Source of the DNA: Lucifuga dentata
Lineage: Eukaryota; Chordata; Actinopteri; Ophidiiformes; Bythitidae
Length of the DNA: 64,000 nt
Reading direction: 5' to 3'
NCBI GenBank assembly: GCA_014773175.1
Contig: VXCM01000420.1
Coordinates: forward strand, 1-64,000
Part shown: positions 12,111 to 23,300 of the stretch, piece by piece
Layout: the number at the start of each line of letters is the position of its first letter
How positions within the stretch are numbered: position 1 is the stretch's first letter
Program-made: the position numbers and the translations under genes
Notes under the pieces: model-generated
What the model was told of the DNA's origin: nothing
Databases searched by the model: none
The model's input: the letters and a program-made list of their open reading frames with translations, nothing else

Positions 12111-13829
12111 TCAGTATTGTAAGAGATGTGAATGACATCACAAGAAAAGCCTCCAGAAGCAGCATGAATCGCATGCGTTTGATGGGGGAGCAGTGCTGCA
12201 CTCACCGAGGTGTTTGCTGACTTTCTGAATTTAAAGTTGTTTCTCTTTTCAGCAGGAGCTGAAGCCACTGAGACAAGCTGTCATCTGGTGGAGACAGAGC
12301 TCGGCCTGAAGGTGGGGATGTTTCCATGGGAAAATTCCCCCAAGAGTCAAGCTACTATGTTATGCAAGAAAGGGATGCATAGAACTGGAGAGACCTCTCT
12401 GAGAATTTATATTTTTGGCATTTTCAGTGCAGTGGCAAATATTAAGAGGGATAAACTGTGATATGCTTCCAACAACCACCAAAACAAACCCAAAGTTGTC
12501 TTTTTATGACAGTATTAATTTATTATTGCAATTTTTTAATTGTTATTGAAAGAATAATATTTTCAGGCAGCTTAAACCAGTCTGGATACTCTTTACCCAA
12601 CATATACTATAATTTTTATATTAGAAAGTTTTATATCATAAAAGTGGATAAACTAATAAACAAGTATTTTTTAAATAAAAGATAGTTTTGCACTGTGTTA
12701 CAGCCATGCTTGTTATGCTGTAAGAATAACCAGCGAGGGGCCAGGGAAGAGCTGAAAAAGAAGAGCTGCAATTTTTCTGTTATCTGCTCATTCTGACATC
12801 TCAGTTATCCAACTCAACAGATGTTGTATTGACCATTGAATGTCCCACATTTGAATAAGGAATAAAAGAAAAGGCACTAGTGTGACTTTGCCTCTGAATC
12901 TGAGAAATGATTAGAATTATCTGTTGCAAATTCAGCAGGTCTCGGCATGTGTCCCAAACTGATGTAGAAGCTGTGAGAATAATTCCCAGGCTGATCTGGA
13001 GGTGGCAGTGTGTGATCTCTCATGGCTTTACTCCGTCAGAATGCTGATGTCTGGCCAGCGTCTGCGTCTCTGTTTGTTTAAATCTTGTCTGAGACTTTCA
13101 CCACTCGCCTCTCACAAGCTCCTGTCTCGGCAGTCAGAGCGCATTGTCCTGCTCTGTCTCGCTTTCTCTGTACTTGCCTCCCTCAGCAAACCTGTTATCC
13201 ATCCAGCCCACAATGCATTTCTCCCTCTTCCTCTCTGCCTCTTTCTGTATGGAAAGACAAAACCATCGAGTGACTATTTGAGAGCTTAGCAGGGTCAGAT
13301 TTGTACTGTATAAGAGCAGAATGTGTTTGGAGAGAAAGCGAGCACTGAATTTTAAGCAGAATTGATGTTTTAAGGATGCAAGAGAGATTCTGTCTCTAGA
13401 AATCAGTGACCAATATGGTTTGTTTCCACTGAATTTGACCAGTATTGTCTTCTTCTGTCTTGTCTTCCCAGTCAGGTTATTTCGTAGTATGCTCATTTGT
13501 CTACATACAGCTGTAAAATAAATTTTACCCAAAAGCCGAGGAGCCGTATCATGGAGCATCAGTGCTAGCAACTTTTTGGCATTGCAGCTTTGGCTGTTAG
13601 CAGTTTCACGATTCAGTCTCAGTCCAGTTCACAATACAAGACTGGGCTGTCACATGTTTGAAACAATCTTTCTCATTCCGACAGGTGGAATTAGGAGTTT
13701 TGGTTATGGTCAAGCTACACAATAATTGTTTCGTATGTCTGCCTTGTCTGGCAGGCCTGACTGGATTCAGCCAGCCGACTCAAATTCAGACTCAAAATTA
13801 TGCAAAGATTCCTATGGTGTGTCCCTAGC

Positions 13830-14480
13830 TTAAAGGACCGTACCAGCGAAGGTGCATGTTTGAGCTGAATATATTCAATTTTCATACATGTAACGTAACT
13901 GACAATTATTTCCCAAAGCATACTATTGAAATGGTGAATTAATTTTTTTTCCTACCTTCCAGACTGCCATTGGTTTCAGTTCATTCAGGTACACTATTAA
14001 AATCAACTTGTTGATACTTGAAACGTTCTTGGGATAGGTAATCCATCATCATGANACACTATTAAAATCAACTTGTTGATACTTGAAACGTTCTTGGGAT
14101 AGGTAATCCATCATCATGAACCAGACACATATTCAGATTTTGTTTAGAAGTTACATAATTTTAGCATTTAAGCGCAATAAAAAGCGTGGAGTGAATGTAT
14201 GTCTCCACCGGGGAATATAGTCCCAAAAGAAGAGCTGTATTTATCGAAAAAGTTAAATGACCATGACTTCATAAGGCTGTGTAACTATTAGCAGGTGAAA
14301 CATCAATTTTCAAGGTGGGTGTATCGCTTGAATATTTGATTTTGAAACATTAAGAGATTTTGCCAATTATCAGGAAAACTAAAATACGGTTTTATTCTTT
14401 GGGAAATGGTTATCAGTAATGTAACATGTATGAAAATTGAATATATTAGGCTCAAAATGACCACTGGTATGGTCCTTTAA
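13830..14480 (+). mobile_element. Foldback MITE with TTAA ends, copy 2
   Basis: TTAA at 13830-13833 and at 14477-14480 flank ends AGGACCGTAC and GTATGGTCCT. The interior is shared with the copies at 21803 and 30823, including the phrase ATTAAAATCAACTTGTTGAT. An exact 64-bp duplication around an N (13991-14054 and 14056-14119, N at 14055) inflates this copy artificially. Confidence 0.85.
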
Positions 14481-14568
14481 CAACCAGATTTGGGGATATG
14501 CTTTTGAGGGATGTAGCCAAAATTGTTTTAATGAATTGTTTCATGTTCTCAAGAGCTTGGAACCTGCA

Positions 14569-14647
14569 CCATCCATCCATCCATCTATCCATCCATCCAT
14601 CCATCCATCCATCCATCCATCCATCCATCCATCCATCCATCCATCCA
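14569..14647. repeat. (CATC)n tetranucleotide microsatellite
   Basis: About 20 units of CATC with one interruption (CTAT). The repeated Ser-Ile-His-Pro and Met-Asp-Gly-Trp frames it creates are not genes. Confidence 0.95.
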
Positions 14648-15911
14648 CTATCCCCACTTGTCCTATGCAAATTTTTGTATGTATTTTACAAATGTGCCCC
14701 TGCACAATCTCAAATATGCATTTACTGATTGATTTGTGGTCAAACTTCCTTCCTGTTTGGAATGAACTTCCATATTACTCCTCTTTCTTTCTGTGTGTCT
14801 CTGATGCAAGCTGTAGTGACAGCTGATATTTGATGATACATGGTGTCTGACTCCAAAATCTCCTGCCCACTTTGTCACCTGCTGCCTGTGTCTGCAGCCG
14901 CTAGCAGTTACTGCGACGTTACTTCGTGACTGTTGATTACACACTGAAGGCCATGTGCCAGCAGCCATTATTACTTGCCAAAGTCACCAATCAAAATGAA
15001 GCATGTTTTTGGCCACACAAGTGTAGTATTTTAGCGAGATTTGATAACAGAGTAATTCATCACAAACGCAGCAATGAGTCATATCTGCTGATTTATGTGT
15101 TCAAAGACTTAAGAACTGTTATGGCTTAGTCATGAATTGTGTGGGAATATCTCTCCTTTTCCAGATACAACATCATCCGGTTGTTATTCATAAGAGAGGT
15201 CTGTTGTGGCAGTGAGATAAAAGGTTTGGTTAAAGAGTTGCCTTTCGACTATTTTACACACTTAAAATCTAACTTGTAAAACAAATATCCTTTGTGATAA
15301 GATGCTGTAAGAGTCACAAAATAACCATCAATCCTCAAAGTCACATCAGAGTCTGCAGGTCCGGATATCAGATAATGTCTGAAACACATGAAAAACTCTT
15401 GTTTAATCTTGTCAAACACAAGACACACCAGCTGAGCTAATGGCTGCGCTGCCTTTGTAAATAGGAATGATTTTGGAATGTCAGACAGAGTTTCAGACCA
15501 AGAACAACACAGAGTCTCACTGTGTCTCCTCTACCCAAAAATAATACATGAGTAGGATGCTGTAAATCCTGCAGGTGTGCGATGCTTGTCCGAGGAGTTT
15601 TTTTCTGCTGGTGTGTTTAGGTTCTGGACAGAAAACTACAACATGTTGAACAACCACTTTCTTTGTCTCGGATGGCATGCCCCCATCCTGAACAACAGCT
15701 ACGTGCTAATAGCTCCAACCAGTCTCAAGCTGTTCTGGGAAAAGATTTAGGTAGTTACACGATTTCAGACTGATGTTTTAAAAATGGCCTTTGCTGTTTG
15801 ACTTACTGAAAAATTAAGTGTTCAGATAAAGTGAACTTAATTATTTATTGATACATTACTGTATTTTTATACCAAAATTGTGCATTATTTCCACTAGATT
15901 TGTTGTTTTTA
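14648..15911. other. Spacer, nothing recognised
   Basis: No exon, RNA gene or transposon end was recognised in this stretch. Confidence 0.4.
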
Positions 15912-15913
15912 TC

Positions 15914-16127
15914 TACACTGTAAAATGTGACAAGTTGGTCTTACTTAAAAAAAAATCTAGGAAACCGATTGCCTTGAAAAAGTAAAGTAAATATAATCTA
16001 TTAGTCTTAAGTTTAAGTAGACAAAGTATAACTTAAGACTAATAGTTATATTTACTTATCTTTTTCAAGGCAATCAGTTTCTTAGATTTTTTTTAAGTAA
16101 GATCAACTTGTCACATTTTACAGTGTA
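15914..16127. mobile_element. Near-perfect foldback MITE with TA target site
   Basis: The left arm starts TA-CACTGTAAAATGTGACAAG and the right arm ends with its complement, CTTGTCACATTTTACAGTG-TA. The two arms are about 100 bp each and pair almost along their whole length around a short centre near 16015. There is no coding capacity. TA duplication points to Tc1/mariner-type mobilisation. Confidence 0.85.
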
Positions 16128-17599
16128 CCTTTTACATCACCATTGAAATCAGAGCCTCAAAAAGCTTTACAACATGAATGTAATAATAATCTTTGTTGTG
16201 CATAATGCCAGTAATTTATATTACTGTCTGTAATCTTTAATGAATCGTCTATTTCACATCATGTATGTTAGAGAAATGTGAAAGTAACAGAAAGAACTGG
16301 ATGGCTGTCGATGAGTATTCAGTGAAGTTAATCATGATTAGAAATCATCATTTGAAGCAGGAATAAAGTTTCCCTTTAACTAAATACAATCAAATAAGGA
16401 ATTAATTTTTTTAATCCTTGAGTCTTAAAGCACTTTCTGTCCTGAAATGAGTTGCTCACAATCTAAACACGGTTTGGTTATTTGTAGGTTTGCCTGGGCT
16501 TATTTTAGGATAAGCAAGTGCACAAAACAGATTGAATCTGAGAAAAATGCATACGAGTGTTTGAAGTTAAAGATGAAGAGCTTAAGGAAGAAGAAGAAGA
16601 AGAAGAAGAAGAGAAAAGCCTTTGAGCTTTCCATCAAAATACCACCCAAGTCACTGTACCACCCAGTGCGAGACAAACAAAACACACACACACACACACA
16701 CACACACATACTACTGGTGCAGTTTTCACTCTCCAAACCCAAGAGTGTGTGTGTGAAACAGATTATCCGCTGGTTATGTAAGTGACCCCAGGTGTGGTAG
16801 TGTCCCTGTGTGTCTGTCCCACACACCCTGACTGTTTTACGCCTGAACTCAGCACTATTTTTAATCTCAATGGGATGACAAAAGTGCTGAGGAATTTCTC
16901 TGCTCTGTGCCTAAAGCAACCAGTCAAGACGCTCTTTTGGCTGAGCACGTCCCGCCGTTACGTCCCTCTGCTCTCACGTGGGCCTGCTTTGTTGAAATAT
17001 GACCTGCAAATACCAAACCCTGCCCTTGGTAACCTGTCCAAACACTGCCCACCTACGTGCAGATGCATCCGGAAAATGTCTCTCCTTGCCACAGTATTTT
17101 CGGTGTGTGAGGGTGAAGTAGGACACATGCAGATGGGAAAACACCGAGCCCGCATAACAGCAGGCTGCCTCCCACCTGACCTCACCTAGCTGCACGCTGT
17201 GCTGTGTTTGCTGGGGTCACGAGGACGAGTGGAAGGTTGCAGCCGTGCCAACTGGCTATACTAAAAGCTTATATTTAACTTAATGTACCAATACCACAAT
17301 GGAAAAACTCTGCTGCTACTGTATTACCTTTCTACTTTTGATGTATTTTAGTATTAAAAGTAGAAGTACTCCATGGCAGATGTACTCGAATGACTCAAAT
17401 TCTGCATGAACTGCGTCGAGTTGAAATCAGCAGCATGAGCATCCTAACAGTATCACCACCAGAATCAATAGATTCCTTTAGCAATAAATAAAAGTTCTCT
17501 GTAATGTAATATATAATATATATTGAATAATCTGTTAATGTAAACAGCAGCTAAAGCATCGACTCTGTTTCTGGCTGTTGAGGTGTATTTTCAGACTTT
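16128..17599. other. Spacer with short repeats
   Basis: An AAG run near 16589-16612 and a CA run at 16682-16709 create an artificial Lys- and Thr/His-rich frame. Bases 17320-17520 resemble internal sequence of the CAGAGGTGGAAAGTAAC repeat family found just downstream. No gene is visible. Confidence 0.4.
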
Positions 17600-18572
17600 C
17601 AGAGGTGGAAAGTAACTAAGAAAATTTACTCAACTACCGTACATACATTTTTGAGGTATTTTAGTTTCTTTTTTAAATATATATTTTGTGTTATTTTCTT
17701 GTTTTATACCATCAAATTAATCTACTAGCTGTGTTACTAGTTACTTTGCAGATTCAGTCTTTAAATACAACATAAGACAAACTCCTAAAATATTACTGTT
17801 GTCTTATCTGGGTCACAGACACAGCTTTATAGCTTTGCTAAGCAAAGTAGCTCAGATGTGTGACTCCTGGCCACATCAACTCTTCTGAGGTATACTCCAA
17901 GACCAGATGGGTCCAAAAGTCTGAGACCACATTGAAAAGCCATGATGTTTTCCATGTAAATCTGGAAATAATCAGAAAGTCTGAAATCATAAGAAGCTCT
18001 TTGGAACATTGTCAAATCGTACTGGGATAACTTGGGTCATCAGTTTTTGCACAAACTTGTGGAGTCCATGCCAGCTGGAGTGCATGCTGTCATTAAAGCA
18101 AAAGAGGGGCANTTGCACAAACTTGTGGAGTCCATGCCAGCTGGAGTGCATGCTGTCATTAAAGCAAAAGAGGGGCATACCAAATACTGAGATATTCTGA
18201 AATTCATGTACATTTTTCAAAGATTCAACTTCTCACTCAAATTGTTAAGATGATATTATGATTTGTAGTGAAAAATCTTGTATTAAATTAAAAAAGAATG
18301 CAAAATAGAAGCATTTTTGCAGTGGTCTCAGACTTTTGGACCCCACTGCAGCGTATTCTGTCTGTCCCGTGGTCTCCTCCCAGTTGGACATGGAATCTAA
18401 ATCTACAAAGTAACTATTTACAAAATCATTTAAGTGTAAAATTTGCTTTGAAATGTTGAGTAAAAATAGAAGTCTCCAAAAACTGAAATACTTCTGTGAA
18501 GTACCACTATATCTCCACATTGTAATTAAATACAGTACCTGAGTAAACGTACTTAGTTACTTTCCACCTCTG
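17600..18572. mobile_element. Inverted-repeat element with CAGAGGTGGAAAGTAAC termini, disrupted by a nested insertion
   Basis: The left end reads CAGAGGTGGAAAGTAACTAA and the right end is its complement. Both arms continue to match imperfectly for about 200 bp (ACTTTGCAGATTCAG on the left, the complement of ACTTTGTAGATTTAG on the right). This terminus belongs to a widespread fish repeat. The centre is occupied by a Tc1-like remnant at 17904-18348. No clear target duplication remains. Confidence 0.75.
17904..18348 (+). mobile_element. Tc1-like transposon remnant nested in the preceding element
   Basis: The ends are complementary: GGGTCCAAAAGTCTGAGACC at the left, and on the right the complement with outer CAGTGGGG. 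Just inside the right half, one frame reads KLVESMPAGVHAVIKAKEGH then TKY and TGA, which resembles the C-terminus of fish Tc1 transposases. Almost all of the transposase gene is missing. An exact 65-bp duplication around the N at 18112 lies in this part (18047-18111 and 18113-18177). Confidence 0.8.
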
Positions 18573-20189
18573 CTGGTGTCATTCTCTGCTTGTGTGAGGT
18601 TTCCATAGAAACTCGGTCCAGATGTCGGCTTACTCCCCAGCTGAGCAAACAGTCATTGTCTTCTCTACACCATGACATGTTTAAAATGACATGCCCGCCC
18701 AAAAAAAGAAGCCAACCAGCTGAGTCACGAGGAACACCGTTAGTCACCCAAACACTAGTCACCTGATTTGTTAGAACAGGTTACAACCCCTTCAACTGGC
18801 CTGAATTAAGCCTTCTGTGGAGCAGAACATGAAACCCTGTGATAATTTTGCTCAAACTGTCTGCAAATATTATAATAGAATTCCAGACAGGCAGGAATGG
18901 AACTGTCCAGACACTTTCAATAACGTAGATAATCTATTCTGGCTCTGAAGCCCCTTGGTGGAGGCCAGCATAAGCTATTGCTCTTAATGCTGATTTCTTA
19001 AACTGATGCTACAGTGCATACATTGTCTGCCACTTCATTTTTCCAAAGCTTGATGATATGTAATACTTGTTTCAGAGACTGGTTTGTTGAAGGCAGGAAC
19101 ATCTTTGACTCAGGTGAATCACAACCTACTCCACATACTGAATACTGCACAGATTTTCCTTTTATTATTTTGCTGCAAAACGTGTTTGAAACAGTCTAGT
19201 GCTTGTTGCAAAAACACATTTGTCCCTGGTAAAAACATCTTTGAATGAGTCGCCGAGGATATTCTCAGGTGGGCTGTGTCAATCCTCGCACTCAGACAAA
19301 ATCCTCCTGGTGCTAACTCTTATTGTCATCCTAGACAATCTCCTGGATGAAATGACAAATTGTGAGCCAGGAAGGAGTTCTTTACAAGCAGCTGAGCAAC
19401 ACTCCTATTTAAAAGCACAGAGAAAGGGGAAAGCGAGTAAAGGCTCCATTCATTCTGCACTGGCTTTAGCAGACATGGCATGACAGTTTAAGATCCTCCA
19501 GGTTGTGTCTTCACAGAGATCTGTCAGCAAACATGCCGCCGGCTTCTGCCTGCAGGCCTGTTTGTCTCGGAGGCCAGCAACTCTCATGAGCAAAACCATA
19601 GGTGCACCACTCAAGTAAAAACTCCCCAATTCATGGTACAAGGAATACAGATTTTCTAACAAAACTTGGACCTGAAGCTCCAGCGAAACTATTTAGAGAC
19701 CAGGGGCAAACTGGAGGGGAACAAAGTTGATATTCTGGTGTTTTACAAGTAGAACTGATGCCTTGTTTTCATGCAAAACAACAGAAAGCTATTCTTCACT
19801 GTGTTTATTGTACTCTATCCAATGCATCAGCAGAACAGCATAAAATTATCAACAATGCTTCATTAATAAATTTACATTTTCCATTCATGCAGTTTTACAC
19901 AAGCACACATTCACATAAACATATTCCAGTATACTTAATAAACTTAGAAATTGAAATAAAACTAGGTATTTGCAATTTTTTATAAACTTTAACAAACTAA
20001 TGTGCACATAAAGACAACACAAGACAAAATTTAAGCAATAAAATAAACAGCTTTCAAGGAATAAAATAATATTGTGAGGACAGTGTTTGTATATAATATG
20101 GCACATAGTAGAAATACATGATCACATACATTACGTGTTCTCACTAAAAATATAGTTTATTTTATAAATTCCTATAAACCAGTTTTGCA
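18573..20189. other. Spacer, nothing recognised
   Basis: No exon with a recognised product is seen. The end next to 20190 probably contains or borders the 3' end of the lysyl oxidase transcript read from the minus strand. Confidence 0.4.
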
Positions 20190-20195
20190 TTTATT
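20190..20195 (-). terminator. Candidate polyadenylation signal of the lysyl oxidase gene
   Basis: AATAAA on the minus strand, about 120 bases beyond the stop codon. Another lies at 20156-20161. Which one is used cannot be told from sequence alone. Confidence 0.35.
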
Positions 20196-20314
20196 ACTGA
20201 TAAATTCAACACAAAACTCCATGGCAGAAATGTAAGAATCACACCTAAATGGGACTATTTGTTGGTCAGATTGCTGACATTGCTGCAGTAGACGGTGAGA
20301 TGAAAATGAAGATT

Positions 20315-23300
20315 TCAGCCCCTGAAAGCAGAAAGATAAAGAGATGTTAACATACAAACATCCTAAACCACTGAACTACATGTACACACACATAAACTGA
20401 ATATTGCTTATTGTAATGAACTGTCATTGGACTGTTTTACCCTTGTTTCAACTGAACTATAATAATGTTGATTTGCTAATTCTCTATATTTCTAATTTAT
20501 ACAAATTTATTTTGAGTTAATTAGGTTCAACTGTAGATACTGTACAATGTCCAAAAACAGTATTTTCATGTCTGATACAGAATCAGTCTTATAGTACCTT
20601 GCTACTCGACAGTTGCGTGTTTGAACATAAATTCCCGTGTATGTGATATCACATCTCACTATGTTGTTGGTGAAGTCTGACTCCAGGACATGGAAATTGG
20701 GATTGACAGTAACCTGAAGAAAAAAATCATAAATAAAGTGTTTGAGAAGCTCTATAAGCAGTGGCATTAAAAAAGAAGCCATAAACAGCTGATATTAAAT
20801 AGGATAACATTTCCTTATGTTACCTTTAATATATAGTTTCCTGGAGGGACGTCAGTGATGTCAATCCATTGACAGTCTATGTTGGCGGCGTAGGTGTCAT
20901 GGCATCCTGGACTCAGTCCCTAAAAACACAAAACCAACCCTCCAGTGATTAACTTTGGCTCTTTAGAAAACTTTGGTGCAGATTTGAGTTTTAGATATAA
21001 TTGGTTTTGGAAGCAGGGTTGTTACAAGAAACCAACACGGAGCAGAAAGCCAAAATCACAGCACCAAGCTGACAGATATTCCCATGTCCACAGCTTGGTT
21101 TTTCTCACTGGCATAGACTGAAATTTTAGAAATAAAAACATTTCCCAGAGGCTGAGATCTTTGCAAGAAACTCCAAAAGTAACTATGACAAATAAAGCCC
21201 TGCTAATTAATGTCTTGTTTGATAAATTGCCTTTGTGATTTGTTTCCTCAATATCTCATGTATTCAAAAGGTTTACTCATATTTTTGGCACAAACTTCAG
21301 TACACAGGAATATGGGAGGCTTCAAGTGAAAAAATAAAACAAAACTATAATAATCAGTGGTCTTCAATCCTCATCATCAAATAATACAGCATAGGTGTGT
21401 TTATGTGTTGTGCCCCCCAGATCTTGTTTGGCTAAACACATCTGATTTAGCTAATCAATACTACTGAATATTTTTTCAATTAGTCTATCAGCTATTTAGT
21501 CTTTACAATGTGTAAAAATAATGACAAATAATGTTTGCCATAAGATTCCATAGCCCAGAGTGATATCATCACATTCTATTTTGTCTGACCAACATAACAC
21601 TGACAAATCATTTGTGCCCTAGATCCTAATTTATGGTCTAAAATGATGCAAAAAGACAACTTTAGCTCATAGACCTTTAGCAAATAGTTAACTTACATAT
21701 TTAATTGTGTAATTTATCTACGTTAGTTGACTTCCTTAAAACACTGAATGATTGAAAAACAAATTCCTTCCTATTTTTAAACCAAAATTCCTAATTTCTC
21801 CTTTAAAGGACCATTTTGCATATTTGAGCCCAATATATTTTTATACACGTAATGTTATTGACAATAATTTCCAGAAGCATACGGCTGGAACAGTAAATTA
21901 AAATTTTTTTCCTACCTTCCAGACCGCCATTGTTTTTAGTTTGTTCTGGTACGCTATTAAAATCAACTTGTTGATACTTGAAAAGCTCTTGGGATAGGTA
22001 ATCCGTCATTGTGAACAAGACATATATTCAGGTTTTTTTGAAGTTATGTAATTTTAGCATTTAAGCACAATAAAAAGCACAGAGTGAATGTATGTCTCCA
22101 CCGGGGAATATAGTCCAAAAAGAAGACCTGCATTTATCAAAAAATTTATATGACCATGACTTCATAAGGCTGCGTAACTATTAGCAGGCGAAATATCAAT
22201 TTTTAAGGTGTGTGCATTGTTTGAATATTTGATTTTGAAAGATGAAGAGATTTTGCAAAATATCAGGAAAGTTGTAATACGATTTTATCCTTTGGAAAAT
22301 GGTTGTCAGTAACGTAACATGTATGAAATTGAATGTATTAGGCTCAAACATGCAAAATGGCCGGTATGGTCCTTTAAGATTTCCAGTTACCAAACTTACT
22401 CTCTGACTCCACCCACTGAAGCTTGTCTTGACCAATGACATTATTTGACCCTCCTTTAGTTTTGGTAAATGATACTACTGCTGGTATTGTTTGACCTCTG
22501 ATGTTATGCTATGCTAAAAAAGCCTGTAATGTAGCTGTTACTGTACCTGTGTATGAGACGTACAGGCGTAGCGCCGCCTGAAGCCGGGTTCACAGCCCGT
22601 GTCCTCCAGGCAGAAGCTGGCTTTATGTCCCTCAGCCACTTTATGTCCTGTGATGGCATCCAGCAGGTCATAGTTACTGAAGGCGTCCATGCTGTGGTAG
22701 TGCCTGAGTGTGGGAATAGAACAGAATAGAATAGAATAGCTTTCTTGTGGCATGGCGAGAACAGTCTCAAACCACATGATTATGGCCTTCAGGCCTTGTT
22801 TTGGGTGTGTTGCTCCCATTTGTTTCGCCATCATTATCATTACAAATAGAGTTGTGTTAACATCTTAATCATTGTGAGATCATTCCATTTCCTTTCTCAG
22901 GCTGAGCAAACTCACTGGTGACAGCTGTGCCAGTCCCACTGATGTCTCGGTTTGACAGGAAGGAAGTCGGTCGTTCCTTGATTCTTGACTTTCTGGGGGA
23001 ACCGCAGCAGGACCCTGAAGTCGATGTCTCTCACAGTGGGTCCGTACGCCGACCTTGGATGAAAGACAGGGAAATGGGCATCAGCTGTGTTTGAAAGAGC
23101 TCCTGGCTGAGCTCCTTGGGTGACTTTTCTCCAAAGTAACCGAGCGCAAATGTTTTGTTCCATTGTACTTAATGCTTTTGAGAAAACCAATCCAGAACAT
23201 TTATGTCTTGGCAGGACATTGTGTTGGGGGATCTTTGCTCCATAATATGATTAAACAGTTATCCTAACTCTATCAAGGGAAGTTATTCTAGGACAAATAT

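Larger units (their letters stand above)
10359..13829. other. Gene-poor spacer with microsatellites
   Basis: No exons were recognised. It holds (GT)n at 10677-10702 ending at an N, and CA runs near 11964-11992 and 12069-12108. The first ~500 bp may be the 3' UTR of the upstream gene, with a candidate AATAAA at 10880-10885. Confidence 0.5.

Noticed and set aside
14452..14670. Frames with repeated Trp-Met-Asp-Gly or Ser-Ile-His-Pro
   Set aside because: They are translations of the (CATC)n microsatellite, with no gene context.
16447..16785. Lys-rich plus-strand frame of 112 codons
   Set aside because: Built from AAG and CA simple repeats, with no splice context or family resemblance.
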